Assembly (NCBI RefSeq): GCF_016745395.1
Contig: NZ_JAERVJ010000007.1
Coordinates: 124,001 to 188,000 of the forward strand
DNA: 64,000 bases
Direction of reading: 5' to 3'
Source: Methylocystis sp. Sn-Cys
GTDB lineage: Bacteria; Pseudomonadota; Alphaproteobacteria; Rhizobiales; Beijerinckiaceae
Part shown: piece by piece, positions 55,151 through 63,611 of the stretch
How positions within the stretch are numbered: position 1 is the first letter of the stretch
Layout: each line of letters begins with the position of its first letter
Notes under the pieces: model-generated
The model's database searches: none
Told to the model about the DNA's origin: nothing
The model's input: only the letters and a program-made list of their open reading frames with translations
Translations under genes and position numbers: made by a program

Positions 55151-55232
55151 CGTCATTGCGAGGAGCGAAGCGACGAAGCAATCCAGGGCCGTGATCGCTG
55201 CTCTGGATTGCTTCGCTTCGCTCGCAATGACG
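55151..55232. repeat. Palindromic repeat, family A, between haoA and haoB
   Basis: A full element with arms CGTCATTGCGAGGAGCGAAG and CTTCGCTCGCAATGACG, starting 9 bp after the haoA stop. Confidence 0.8.
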
Positions 55233-55247
55233 GGCTGATTGGGGCTT

Positions 55248-55350
55248 GTCATTCCCGGCGGGCTGCAAGCCCGACCGGGAATCCAGAGCCACAAGAACTT
55301 AGTTTTGGGCTGGATTCCCGATCGCTCGCTTTGCGAGCGTCGGGAATGAC
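55248..55350. repeat. Palindromic repeat, family B, between haoA and haoB
   Basis: A full family-B copy directly following the family-A copy. Together they fill the 238-bp haoA-haoB gap, leaving only about 30 bp before haoB. Confidence 0.8.
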
Positions 55351-55380
55351 ATCGGATACAAATCGACTGCGCGAGGGTGC

Positions 55381-56328
55381 ATGAAAAACATAATCGGCGC
55401 CGGGCTCATCGCCATCGGCATCGCCCTCCTCGGCTGGGCGGGATATTCCAGCCTGCGCCCCCCGTCCCACTACTCTTTGACGATCGCCGCCGCGCCTGAC
55501 GATGCGGCGAAGGAAGTCGCGAGCCTTGGCCTTGCGCCCGACGCGTTGCAACGTGTCGAGATCTCGATCCCCCAGGAACGGCGCCCCATCGCCGCCGGCC
55601 TTGTCGCGCGCGAGGGCGGGCGGCTGAGCCCGCTCGTCTGGCGCAATGAGGTAACGGAGCCGATCCTGTTTGCGGACGTCTCCGCCGCTGACATTACGAA
55701 AGTGCTGACGGCCATTCGCGATCATGTCGGCGAAGACGCCGTCGTTCTCGCCTGGTGGGATTTGTCGCGCGCCATTCGCCTCGCCGCCAAGCGCAATGCG
55801 CCGCTCGACGACGCGCGCGCAAGCGGTTTGCTGATTCCCGCGGCGTGGCCCGACGCACAGGGAGCCGAGCAGGCGCGCTTGGGCGCGGGAGCGGCCCCGA
55901 AATCATCGGAAACATTTGACCGTTTCATCGACGCGCTGCTCTCGGACGAAAAGCGCGGCTCCGAGACATTATCCGAAATTGCGGCCGGCAAGCCCGCCTA
56001 TGTCGCCGTGCATATTTCGGATGTCTGGAAGGTTGCCGCCGCGCGGCCCGAGCGCCTGTCCATCGCCTATAAGGATTTCCCGTCCTCGGGCGTGTCGCAT
56101 GGCGTCATCAAATCCGCCACGCAATGGATGCGTGAGCAGAAGATCGACGGCGGCTTCGCCGTGGAGCCGATCGGCGGCGCGACGCGGCTGCACTATTTCG
56201 CGCGCAAGGGCGACAGCGATGCGTTGATCGCCAAGCTCCTGCCTTTCTCGACGTCGAATCCGGCGCAATTGGAGAGGCTGGAGCTTGTGTATCAGCATAA
56301 GGGCTGGTGGATCTATCGGTTGAAGTGA
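55381..56328 (+). CDS. haoB: Hydroxylamine oxidation protein HaoB
   Basis: The protein has 315 residues. A single N-terminal membrane helix ('IIGAGLIAIGIALLGWAGYS') is followed by a periplasmic domain. 'VVLAWWDLSRAIRLAA', 'FPSSGVSHGVIKSATQWMRE' and 'LVYQHKGWWIYRLK' match HaoB proteins that accompany haoA in methanotrophs and ammonia oxidisers. The biochemical role is not established; an assembly or electron-transfer function for HAO is usually supposed. Confidence 0.88.
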   Translation: MKNIIGAGLIAIGIALLGWAGYSSLRPPSHYSLTIAAAPDDAAKEVASLGLAPDALQRVEISIPQERRPIAAGLVAREGGRLSPLVWRNEVTEPILFADVSAADITKVLTAIRDHVGEDAVVLAWWDLSRAIRLAAKRNAPLDDARASGLLIPAAWPDAQGAEQARLGAGAAPKSSETFDRFIDALLSDEKRGSETLSEIAAGKPAYVAVHISDVWKVAAARPERLSIAYKDFPSSGVSHGVIKSATQWMREQKIDGGFAVEPIGGATRLHYFARKGDSDALIAKLLPFSTSNPAQLERLELVYQHKGWWIYRLK

Positions 56329-56342
56329 GACAAAAGCCCCGC

Positions 56343-56558
56343 TTATTGCGGCGTGCGTGCGCGCCGCTCGGACAAGCGCGCCATGGCCGCCTGAGCGGTT
56401 TGGTAGGCCCTCGCCTCCGAGCCTTTATAGAGGCCTTTTTCAATCGGAAGCGCGTTTCCCGCCGCGTAGACTTCCCATTGCCACATGGCGTTATGCCCAG
56501 CGCCCCCTCTGGAGCGCACTCTCACGGTATAGGTCTGGTCCGGCTTTTCATTCGTCAT
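56343..56558 (-). CDS. Small conserved-looking protein
   Basis: The protein has 71 residues. 'YTVRVRSRGGAGHNAMWQWE', then 'VYAAGNALPIEKGLYKG', then 'AYQTAQAAMARLSERR' has the look of a small beta domain with a helical tail, and protein-like codon use. It is convergent with haoB. The RBS is poor. Confidence 0.55.
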   Translation of the reverse strand: MTNEKPDQTYTVRVRSRGGAGHNAMWQWEVYAAGNALPIEKGLYKGSEARAYQTAQAAMARLSERRARTPQ

Positions 56559-56998
56559 GGCTGACTATCGCACGCCGAACCAGCCAATGATACCGTTTCC
56601 GTTTGAACAGCTCGGATTGCCATTCGAGTGCAGAGCCACAAAAGCGCTAGTTTTGCCAGGCGCCCGTCATTGCGAGCGAAGCGAAGCAATCCAGGGCGGC
56701 GATGCGGCCCTGGATTGCTTCGTCGGCTCCGCCTCCTCGCAATGACGGCGGTGAGTCCCTGTGTATCCAACCGGCGCGAGCGTCGGTGATGGCGCCGAAC
56801 GGATCAAGCGGATCTCGTATGATACCGTTTCCGCTCGAGTAGCTCGCATGGGGCCTTGTCATTCCCGGCGGGCTAAAAGCCCGACCGGGAATCCAGAGCC
56901 GCCAGAGCAATTCCCGATCCCTTGCGCCGCGAATAACAACGCACCAATCGAGCGGATTCCTGAAAGCGGGCGCGTTTCATTCGCAGCGCAGCGCGCCC
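56559..56998. repeat. Repeat-filled intergenic region
   Basis: The region holds CCGTTTCCGTTTGAACAGCTCG at about 56590, a full family-A element (56665-56747), a variant of the CCGTTTCC word at about 56825 and a degenerate family-B half (56858-56938). I see no gene. Confidence 0.7.
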
Positions 56999-58531
56999 TT
57001 AGCTGCGAAGCGCCGTCGCCAGCCGCGCAATCCCTTCTTCGATCTCTTTCTCGGTGAGCGCGACGAAGCCCAGCATGAGCAGCCGGTCGCCCCCATCGTT
57101 ACTATCGAAGCGCAGCGCCGAGCCCGTCGCCAGCGAGCAGACGCCGACGCCCGCCGCCAGCCCCTTGGCCTCGACTTCCGCCGCGCTGGGGAATCGGTCG
57201 GGCAGCTTCCACACGAGATGCATGCCGGCTTGCTCGCCGTAAACCTCACACTCGCCGAAATGCTTGTGCAAGGACGCCAGCAAGGCGTCGCGGCGCTCGC
57301 GATACATCTGGCGAATGCGGCGCAGATGGCGTCCGAATTCGCCGCTGGACATGAAGTCGGCCATCGCCGCCTGCTCGAGCCAGCTTTGGCCGTTGTTCAT
57401 CAGCATTTTCATGCGGCGGAAGCTCTCGACCAGCCGGCGCGGCGCGACGACGTAGCCGAGCCGCAGCCCCGGCCCCATACATTTCGAAAAAGTGCCGAGA
57501 TAAATCACGCGCTCGTTGCGGTCCAAGCCTTTCAGCGCGGTCAGCGGCGATCCGACGAAGCGGAAGTCGCTGTCGTAATCATCTTCCATGATATAGGCGT
57601 TATATTGCGTCGCCCACGCCAGGAGCTCGATGCGGCGCTGCAGGCTGAGCGTCACGCCGACGGGATATTGATGCGAGGGCGTCACATAGGCGACGGCGCC
57701 TTCGACCTGCGGCAGCATCGTCACGTCGAGCCCATCGCGGTCGATCGGCACGGGATGCAGCTTGGCCCCGAGGCTTTCCAGCACATAGGCCGCGCCTTGA
57801 TAGCACGGCGATTCGACGACGGCCGGCGAGCCGGGCGTCACGAGAAGGCGCCCGACGAGGTTGAAGCCGTCCTGGCAGCCGCCGACGATGATGATCTGCT
57901 CAGGATCGCAGACGACGCCGCGCGCCGGCGCGAGGTGTTTGGCGATCGCCTGACGTAATTCGAGAAGCCCGGCCGGATCGCTGTAGGTCGTGAGCTCCGA
58001 GCCCGCCGATTTCAACCGCGCCTTGATGTGGTGGGACCAGGCCTTGAGCGGGAAGCTGCGCGCATCGGGCTTACCCACCCAGAAATCGGCGACGAGACGG
58101 CGCCGATCGGGGTCGGCGAGGCGGTGCGTGCGCATGTCGCGCAGAGGCTCTGTCAAGCCGCCGTCTTTCAGCGGCGCCGGCGCGGCTGGCGCTGTTTCCG
58201 GGGCGCTGGAGGAAAAGAAAGCGGTGTCCGGCAGATCGGGGGCTACGAAGGTGCCGACATAAGGCTTGGTGCGGATATAGCCTTCGGAGACCAGCCGCTC
58301 ATAAGCCAGCACCGCCGTGTTGCGTGAAACGCCAAGCTGCGCGCTGAGTTCGCGCGTCGTCGGCAACGGGTCGTTGCCGCGCAATCTGCCGTTCAGAATC
58401 ATGGCGCGAATCTGGTCGAAGATCTGCGTCTGCAGAGTCGCCTTGTCGGACTCCTTCAGCATGATCGACAGTTGCACTTGGCCGCTCCGGATCACCGGAG
58501 TTAGACGACCGAGAGAGGCGATGCTCGTCAT
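56999..58531 (-). CDS. MocR-type regulator (GntR HTH plus aminotransferase domain)
   Basis: The protein has 510 residues. The N-terminal winged helix (about 30-100) reads 'PLPTTRELSAQLGVSRNTAV' and 'AYERLVSEGYIRTK'. The C-terminal fold-type I aminotransferase domain has 'YIMEDDYDSDFRF' and 'YLGTFSKCMGPGLRLGYVV' with the PLP lysine. MocR proteins sense PLP or amino-acid-derived ligands. The target may be the divergent small genes at 58777 onward or a distant locus. Confidence 0.9.
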   Translation of the reverse strand: MTSIASLGRLTPVIRSGQVQLSIMLKESDKATLQTQIFDQIRAMILNGRLRGNDPLPTTRELSAQLGVSRNTAVLAYERLVSEGYIRTKPYVGTFVAPDLPDTAFFSSSAPETAPAAPAPLKDGGLTEPLRDMRTHRLADPDRRRLVADFWVGKPDARSFPLKAWSHHIKARLKSAGSELTTYSDPAGLLELRQAIAKHLAPARGVVCDPEQIIIVGGCQDGFNLVGRLLVTPGSPAVVESPCYQGAAYVLESLGAKLHPVPIDRDGLDVTMLPQVEGAVAYVTPSHQYPVGVTLSLQRRIELLAWATQYNAYIMEDDYDSDFRFVGSPLTALKGLDRNERVIYLGTFSKCMGPGLRLGYVVAPRRLVESFRRMKMLMNNGQSWLEQAAMADFMSSGEFGRHLRRIRQMYRERRDALLASLHKHFGECEVYGEQAGMHLVWKLPDRFPSAAEVEAKGLAAGVGVCSLATGSALRFDSNDGGDRLLMLGFVALTEKEIEEGIARLATALRS

Positions 58532-58776
58532 TTAGCCGTTCCCGCCCAGGGGTGGCGCCGCGCTGGCGACTTTATTCGAGGATTAAGGCGCTCTTTTGCA
58601 ACCTCATAGCTCCACTTCCATGCGCATTCCTGGCGCCACGGCGCCCGCCAGCCTTGTCGGACAGCAGCAACTCGAAAAAGCTTTGCCTGGCGCCATTGAT
58701 CGCAGCGCATCTGGCGCTTTTCTCCGGAGAATACTTTAGGAATTCTTGAAATCCAGAGAAAAAAGGGAGGACCGAA

Positions 58777-58977
58777 ATGGCGCTCGCGAAGTCGAAAATT
58801 GCTCCGGCAGTCTTTTGGATCGGTTTCCTCGCTTTGGGCTTCGTTTCCAGCTTCGCCGAGCCCGGCAAGCAACATAAGGCCCTTGCTTCAGGGAAGCAGC
58901 GGCCCGCCGTCGACGCCCTCCTGGTGGAGACCGACAACCGGCCGGCGCCGAAACCCAGCCTCGCGAGACAAAATTAG
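58777..58977 (+). CDS. Small exported or membrane protein
   Basis: The protein has 66 residues with GGGAGGACC upstream of ATG 58777. The N-terminal hydrophobic segment 'IAPAVFWIGFLALGFVSSFA' is a signal or anchor; the rest is basic and hydrophilic. It is the first of three small plus-strand frames downstream of the MocR gene. Unknown function. Confidence 0.55.
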   Translation: MALAKSKIAPAVFWIGFLALGFVSSFAEPGKQHKALASGKQRPAVDALLVETDNRPAPKPSLARQN

Positions 58978-59000
58978 TCGCGGCCGCAAGGAAGCGGGTC

Positions 59001-59090
59001 ATGAGCCATGCCGCCGCTTTTCTTCTGTTACTGACGCTGGAGCTCGCGAGCATTCTGACGCTCTGGCTCGTCGCCACTCTCGCTGGTTGA
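59001..59090 (+). CDS. Tiny single-helix membrane protein
   Basis: A 29-residue frame, almost wholly hydrophobic (MSHAAAFLLLLTLELASILT, then LWLVATLAG). AAGGAAG lies just before the start. It lies 23 bp after the previous small gene. Confidence 0.45.
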   Translation: MSHAAAFLLLLTLELASILTLWLVATLAG

Positions 59091-59223
59091 ACGCGCGCCC
59101 GCCTTGCCAACGGCCGGGCGCCTTGCCATATTTTTCAAAGGGGGCCGCGGAAAACGGCCGCCTCTTAGAAAGCGGCCCGGGCGCGATGGAGCGACGGGCC
59201 GTTTTGGCGAGGAGCAGGCGGAT

Positions 59224-59310
59224 ATGCCGGACGGGCTTGTGAAGGTCATTATCATCGGCTGCGTCGGCTTTTTCTTCGGCGCCGCGATTATCGGCTGGGT
59301 TTACGGCTGA
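59224..59310 (+). CDS. Tiny single-helix membrane protein
   Basis: A 28-residue frame: short polar start (MPDGLVK) and one helix 'VIIIGCVGFFFGAAIIGWVY'. GGAG lies 11-14 bp upstream, and a good intrinsic terminator follows 60 bp downstream. These signals argue for a real gene. Unknown function. Confidence 0.55.
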   Translation: MPDGLVKVIIIGCVGFFFGAAIIGWVYG

Positions 59311-59370
59311 ACGAGCGCTTTCCGCCCGCCGTGACAGAAGGCTAAAACTAAGTCGCCTCCGGCCGATTTG

Positions 59371-59397
59371 GCGCGCCGGGCTCGAGGGCGCGCTTTT
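59371..59397 (+). terminator. Intrinsic terminator after the small membrane-protein genes
   Basis: GCGCGCC and GGCGCGC (59371-59377 and 59387-59393) followed directly by TTTT. It ends the transcript carrying the small genes at 58777-59310. Confidence 0.65.
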
Positions 59398-59574
59398 CGG
59401 ATATCCGCGCGCCCTTGCGCATGTGTCTTCTTTGCAACGCCAGGGCGCCTTCACGGGGGGGAACACTGTTCCTCGCCACGGTCCAGCTTGGCCCAGGATC
59501 GCTTTGGCGTTAGCAATTTTCTCGTTTGAGAGCAGCCATTCAGCGGTCTTTCAGGGCGGGATTTGAGGGGAACC

Positions 59575-59613
59575 GACGGCCTGTCCCTATGGGGCGCACC
59601 CGGACAGGCCGTC
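59575..59613. terminator. 12-bp stem hairpin in the gap before the AraC gene
   Basis: GACGGCCTGTCC and GGACAGGCCGTC are perfect arms, followed on the plus strand by TTTCTCC. It may be a second terminator that isolates the AraC gene. The rest of the 435-bp gap shows no gene. Confidence 0.5.
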
Positions 59614-59745
59614 TTTCTCCCGTGCGGCGACGCAAAACAAAACCGTTGAAAAGCGCGACATTGCCGCCGCCAACGCCCCGCCTCCGTTGACAATTCGCGA
59701 TCGTCTGCGTGACTCTGACGCTGGTCGGTTTGGCGGGGTCGATTG

Positions 59746-60741
59746 ATGGGGCACAGCGACTTGCAGAAGCCCGCGCTGGGCGTCGCCACGATTCAAGCGA
59801 AAACCCCGGAAGCCGCCGCCAAACGCCTCAGCGTCTTGTTTGGACAAGACTTGTCCGTCTCGTTCCTCGAGAACAAGGACGCATTCCGGTTGCGCTGCAC
59901 GGCCGTCCGGCTGGGCAAGGCGGTATTGGTTGCAACCGAAACATCCGATGTCTTCCTTCGGCGCCCTCCATCCAACGCCGCTCTCGTCTTTGTCCCGCTG
60001 AAGGGCTCGATCTCCTATAAAATGGGTGACGGGAACTATAGTTTGGCCGCGGGGCGGAACGGCGCCATCTGGCCCCCGTTCGAAACCGTCGATATGCGGC
60101 TTCCCCAAGCCATGAGCCTGAGCCTTCATCTTCCGATGGCGGTGGCGGCGGCGCAGGCGGAAAGGCTTACCGGCCTTCCCTTCAGCGGAACGCCTTTCCA
60201 CGGCATGGTGACGGCGTTCGATCTGTCCGATCCGCTCTACGCGACGCTCGCGCGCAACATGAAGCTCATCATGTCCGAGATTCTCGCTTTGGAGGCGACC
60301 GGTCTCGGCCAGCTCGCGCGCGCAGGCTATGATGAAACCCTGCAGACTCTCGCGACGGCTGCGCTGTTTCCCGCTGTCGCGCGCAAGATCAATGCGGCTG
60401 GCAGAGATACGAGCCCGCCCCCCATCCGCAAGGCCCGGGATTACATCAAGGCCCATGCGGCAGAGCCTGTGGAGTTGTCGCGGCTCGCTGCCTCGCTCGG
60501 GATGAGCATGCGGACCTTGCAGGACAATTTCAAGAAAAGCTACGGCTGCTCGCCGCGCGACTATCTGATGGAGTGTCGTCTCGAAAATGCGCGAGACCGC
60601 CTGACGCTCGCCGGCGACGCCGCGTCGGTGATCGAGATCGCCATGGACTGCGGCTTCCCCGACCATGGGCAGTTTTCGTCGAAATACCGGGCGCGTTACG
60701 GGGAGCTTCCCTCTCAAACGCTCAAGCGGGCGAGGGGCTGA
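59746..60741 (+). CDS. AraC-family transcriptional regulator
   Basis: The protein has 331 residues from ATG 59746. The N-terminal part is a cupin-like sensor region of the AraC_binding_2 type. The C-terminal double helix-turn-helix (about 225-331) reads 'VELSRLAASLGMSMRTLQDN' and 'ASVIEIAMDCGFPDHGQFSS', with the closing 'YRARYGELPSQTL'. The effector is unknown. It probably regulates a nearby or divergent gene. Confidence 0.88.
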   Translation: MGHSDLQKPALGVATIQAKTPEAAAKRLSVLFGQDLSVSFLENKDAFRLRCTAVRLGKAVLVATETSDVFLRRPPSNAALVFVPLKGSISYKMGDGNYSLAAGRNGAIWPPFETVDMRLPQAMSLSLHLPMAVAAAQAERLTGLPFSGTPFHGMVTAFDLSDPLYATLARNMKLIMSEILALEATGLGQLARAGYDETLQTLATAALFPAVARKINAAGRDTSPPPIRKARDYIKAHAAEPVELSRLAASLGMSMRTLQDNFKKSYGCSPRDYLMECRLENARDRLTLAGDAASVIEIAMDCGFPDHGQFSSKYRARYGELPSQTLKRARG

Positions 60742-60801
60742 CGCAGGGACGCCGCCACTCGAAATCGGCCTAAAGATTCGACAAGGCTGAAAAACAGAAG
60801 A

Positions 60802-60838
60802 CCGCCAGCGCTCCCACGCTGGCGGCCTGGAAACCGGA
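60802..60838 (-). terminator. Intrinsic terminator of the 23-codon gene
   Basis: On the minus strand CCGCCAGCG and CGCTGGCGG (60802-60810 and 60817-60825) form a 9-bp stem followed by TCTTCTGTTTTT (about 60801-60790). It lies 48 bp after the stop of the tiny gene at 60873-60944. Confidence 0.65.
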
Positions 60839-60872
60839 CCGCTCGCGGCCGGTCATCCGCTTACCGACGCGA

Positions 60873-60944
60873 TTAGAGGCGCGTCAGAGTCACAGCGGAG
60901 ATGACGATCATAGCCAACATGCAAGCGGGAATCAGCCAACCCAT
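60873..60944 (-). CDS. 23-residue membrane peptide gene
   Basis: The frame encodes one hydrophobic helix: 'MGWLIPACMLAMIVISAVTL' then TRL. A near-perfect Shine-Dalgarno (AGGGAGGTT) lies 6 bp before the ATG, and an intrinsic terminator follows, so it looks like an independent transcription unit. Far below normal gene-calling length. Function unknown; such peptides often modulate a membrane enzyme. Confidence 0.6.
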   Translation of the reverse strand: MGWLIPACMLAMIVISAVTLTRL

Positions 60945-61137
60945 TTGAACCTCCCTCTGGGAAACGCCATTAAAGGCGTCGTTTTTGCTGCTTTATGCGT
61001 CGGGCAGTACACCGGAGGGCCTGCTCTTTGTCAAGCCCCAACACGCCTAGCCAAGCTTCGCCGACGCGCCGAGAAGCCTACCCCCTCCCGGCAAGTCCCT
61101 GCCTCGCACACCGTCGGGGCGCAATTTTGCATCATCG

Positions 61138-61431
61138 TCATAATTCCTTCGGCCATTCCTGGGCGGCGTGCATTACGGTCAGTATCTCAACGTCGTTCCG
61201 CGTGACGCGATAGGGGATAATGTATGGGATGTCTGCGAGCACCAGTTCACGGGTGCCGGTCAGGCGGCCCGTGCGTCCCATGGCGGGGTGTTCGGCAAGA
61301 GAATCCACAGCCGAAACGATCCGCGCCACAACGCGCGCCGCGGCGGCGGGATTGTCCTTGAGGAAATACGCGCCGATCTGGTCGAGCCGTCGCAAGGCCC
61401 GCTTGGTCCAACGGATAGTTCGGTGGCTCAT
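61138..61431 (-). CDS. parE: ParE/RelE-family toxin
   Basis: The protein has 97 residues: 'IRWTKRALRRLDQIGAYF', 'VVARIVSAVDSLAEHPAMGR', 'LVLADIPYIIPYRV' and 'VEILTVMHAAQEWP' are typical ParE/RelE-fold. ParE toxins inhibit gyrase, RelE toxins cut mRNA; the sequence favours ParE. ATG 61431 overlaps the antitoxin stop. Confidence 0.88.
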   Translation of the reverse strand: MSHRTIRWTKRALRRLDQIGAYFLKDNPAAAARVVARIVSAVDSLAEHPAMGRTGRLTGTRELVLADIPYIIPYRVTRNDVEILTVMHAAQEWPKEL

Positions 61432-61688
61432 GCCTGCCGGGCAGGCTTCACATATTTGGCGATAACCTGCGCCAGTTCGGCGCTAGTGGCGAAGTCCCCG
61501 CGCTCAGCGTCGGCCAGTCCGGCCTCGATCTCTGCGAGCTGCCACGCTTCGCGCTCCACAAAGTCCTCGATCGCCTGCGCCGCGACAAAGGAGCGGGGGC
61601 GGTCGAGTTTCTCGGCCAGCTTGTCGAGCTTGGCGGCCGTTGCGTCCGGCACTCGGACAGTGAAGGCGGTCACGGGCTTAGCTTTCAT
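61428..61688 (-). CDS. parD: ParD-like ribbon-helix-helix antitoxin
   Basis: The protein has 86 residues from ATG 61688. The N-terminal ribbon-helix-helix 'TAFTVRVPDATAAKLDKLAE' is followed by 'PRSFVAAQAIEDFVEREAW' and a C-terminal toxin-binding tail. It should bind its own promoter and neutralise the downstream ParE. The order antitoxin-toxin with ATGA overlap is standard. Confidence 0.87.
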   Translation of the reverse strand: MKAKPVTAFTVRVPDATAAKLDKLAEKLDRPRSFVAAQAIEDFVEREAWQLAEIEAGLADAERGDFATSAELAQVIAKYVKPARQA

Positions 61689-61881
61689 TGGTTCACTTTG
61701 ATTATGGGTGAATCTATTTGGCGCCGTCAACGGATTTCCTGACATGGAGCAAGGCCCACACTTGGGCCTTGGTCGGGCCGCTTAGAATTCATCAGAACAA
61801 ACGGCCTCGACGCGCGTTGCACGCCATTACCCGCCCCTAGCAGGCGCGGCGTTCCGCCCGCGCCGCCGGATGGAGACCGCA

Positions 61882-63300
61882 ATGCGTGCCAGGCTTCTAC
61901 TCTCCGTCGCCATTACGGCGCTGTCTCTCGGGATGCCCCAGAGCTATGCGCAAAACCCCGCTCGCGACCAGCCGGGCGGCGAGCCGCAAAAGCCTGCGCA
62001 GGCGGAGCCTGCGGCGCGCCCGCAAAAGCCGGACGAACAAGGCGCGCGGGAGCGTCGTGGCGAGATGCAGAGCCGGGAGCGCGGCGAGGCGAAAGGCGAG
62101 CGGGAGGCAGCCTCCCCCGGCGCAAATGAGTCGGCGGAGAAAGCCGCGCGCCAGGAGGAGCGCCATCCCGAACAGCGCGGCGCCGCCGTGAAGCACGGCG
62201 AGAAAAAGGGCGAAAAACACGGCGCCGCCAACGAGAATCTCGACCGGACGCCGGGCGCGCAAACCGAACGGCGGCGTGAGCATGGCGCAAAACAAACGCC
62301 AGCCGGCCAGCCCGGCGCCGAAACGCGCGGCTCGAAGGCCGAAACGCAGGGCGCCAAAGAGGCCGAGAAACAGGACAAGACCGGCCGCGCCGGCTCCGCG
62401 GCCACAGAGGATGAGCGACGCGGAGAAAGAGCGGCCGGCGCCGAGGAGCGGAGCAGAAGCGCGACCGAACAACGGACCCCCGGCGCCGAACAGCGCGCTC
62501 CCGGCGCGGCCGAACGCGCGCCCGGGCAGGAAAGGACCGGCGAGGAGACGAAGCGCGGCGCGGAAGCGACCCAGGGCGGCCGCGTGCAGGGACGCGAAAC
62601 CTACGGTTACGCCGGACGGGAGGCCCAGCGCGGCGGCGTCCAGCTTGATGCGCGCCAGGAAAGCCGCGTGCGCGACATCATCGAGCAGCGCGGCGGACGC
62701 CGAATCTCCCGCACTGATTTCGACGTTCGGATCGGCGCCATTGCGCCGCCCAGTGTCGCCTTCGCCCCGCTTCCTCCGGAAGTCGTCTCCATCGTTCCGC
62801 AGTACCGCGGCTTTGATTACGTGATGGTGGAGGATCAGATCGCGATCATCGATCCGAACGATCGCCGGGTCGTCAGCATGCTCGACGTCGGCGGCGGGCC
62901 GATGCCCGGCGGCCCAGCCTATGAAGAACGGGGGGGCCGTTATGGCGGCGGCGCTTATGAACGGCGCGACGGCGGCCGCCAGGCGCAACGCGGCGGCTAT
63001 GGCCGGCGGGAGCGTGGCGGCGAAGCCTATGGCTACGCCCCGCGCGTGCGACTGGACGCCCGCCAGGAACGCACGCTTTACCGCGGCGTGATGAGACAGG
63101 CGCGCGAGAATTTGCGGCAGGTCTGCGTCCATGTCGGCGACCGCGTGCCGGATTACGTCGATCTCGCCCCCGTGCCCCGCAACGTCGCTCTCGATGCGCC
63201 GGATGTCGAACGCTACGACTACTTCGTTCTCAACGATCAGGTCGTGCTCGTCGATCCCGACAGCCACGTCGTCGTGGACATCATCGAGGAGCCGAGGTGA
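61882..63300 (+). CDS. Secreted DUF1236 protein with a long charged low-complexity region
   Basis: The protein has 472 residues. GGAG 6 bp before ATG 61882 favours this start over 61870. Signal peptide (MRARLLLSVAITALSLGMPQ). Residues about 25-235 are Glu/Arg/Gly/Ala-rich and probably disordered ('ERRGEMQSRERGEAKGERE'). Two DUF1236-type domains follow: 'PLPPEVVSIVPQYRGFDYVM' with 'QIAIIDPNDRRVV', and a second with 'VVLVDPDSHVVVDIIE'. DUF1236 is an alphaproteobacterial envelope domain of unknown function; here it is duplicated. Confidence 0.8.
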   Translation: MRARLLLSVAITALSLGMPQSYAQNPARDQPGGEPQKPAQAEPAARPQKPDEQGARERRGEMQSRERGEAKGEREAASPGANESAEKAARQEERHPEQRGAAVKHGEKKGEKHGAANENLDRTPGAQTERRREHGAKQTPAGQPGAETRGSKAETQGAKEAEKQDKTGRAGSAATEDERRGERAAGAEERSRSATEQRTPGAEQRAPGAAERAPGQERTGEETKRGAEATQGGRVQGRETYGYAGREAQRGGVQLDARQESRVRDIIEQRGGRRISRTDFDVRIGAIAPPSVAFAPLPPEVVSIVPQYRGFDYVMVEDQIAIIDPNDRRVVSMLDVGGGPMPGGPAYEERGGRYGGGAYERRDGGRQAQRGGYGRRERGGEAYGYAPRVRLDARQERTLYRGVMRQARENLRQVCVHVGDRVPDYVDLAPVPRNVALDAPDVERYDYFVLNDQVVLVDPDSHVVVDIIEEPR

Positions 63301-63307
63301 TCGGAGC

Positions 63308-63333
63308 GGCGCCGGGCCTTCCCGCCCGGCGCC
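63308..63333 (+). terminator. Hairpin after the DUF1236 gene
   Basis: GGCGCCGGGC and GCCCGGCGCC (perfect 10-bp stem, 6-base loop) followed by GGCTCTTTC. A likely terminator with a weak T-tract. The remaining gap to 63611 shows no gene. Confidence 0.55.
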
Positions 63334-63611
63334 GGCTCTTTCGACCTTCCGCGATGGGGAGGACAAGAGAGGAGAGAGCGCTTTTTATGTCTCGACGCTC
63401 GTGTCGTCCCCTGCGACGCAGAACCAAATTGGCGGGACCGCCGAACGCTCCGTAAAACGCATGTCATTCCCGGCTCGAGCCGAAGCATCAGCTAAGCAAT
63501 ACTAGCAAAAGCCCCGCAATTTACAGGCACTTTTTAGTGTCTTCGGCGCTGGAGCTTGTGTAAGCTCTTGCGACTTACACCCGGCATTCGCGTAGTGAGT
63601 AGGGGAAGACG

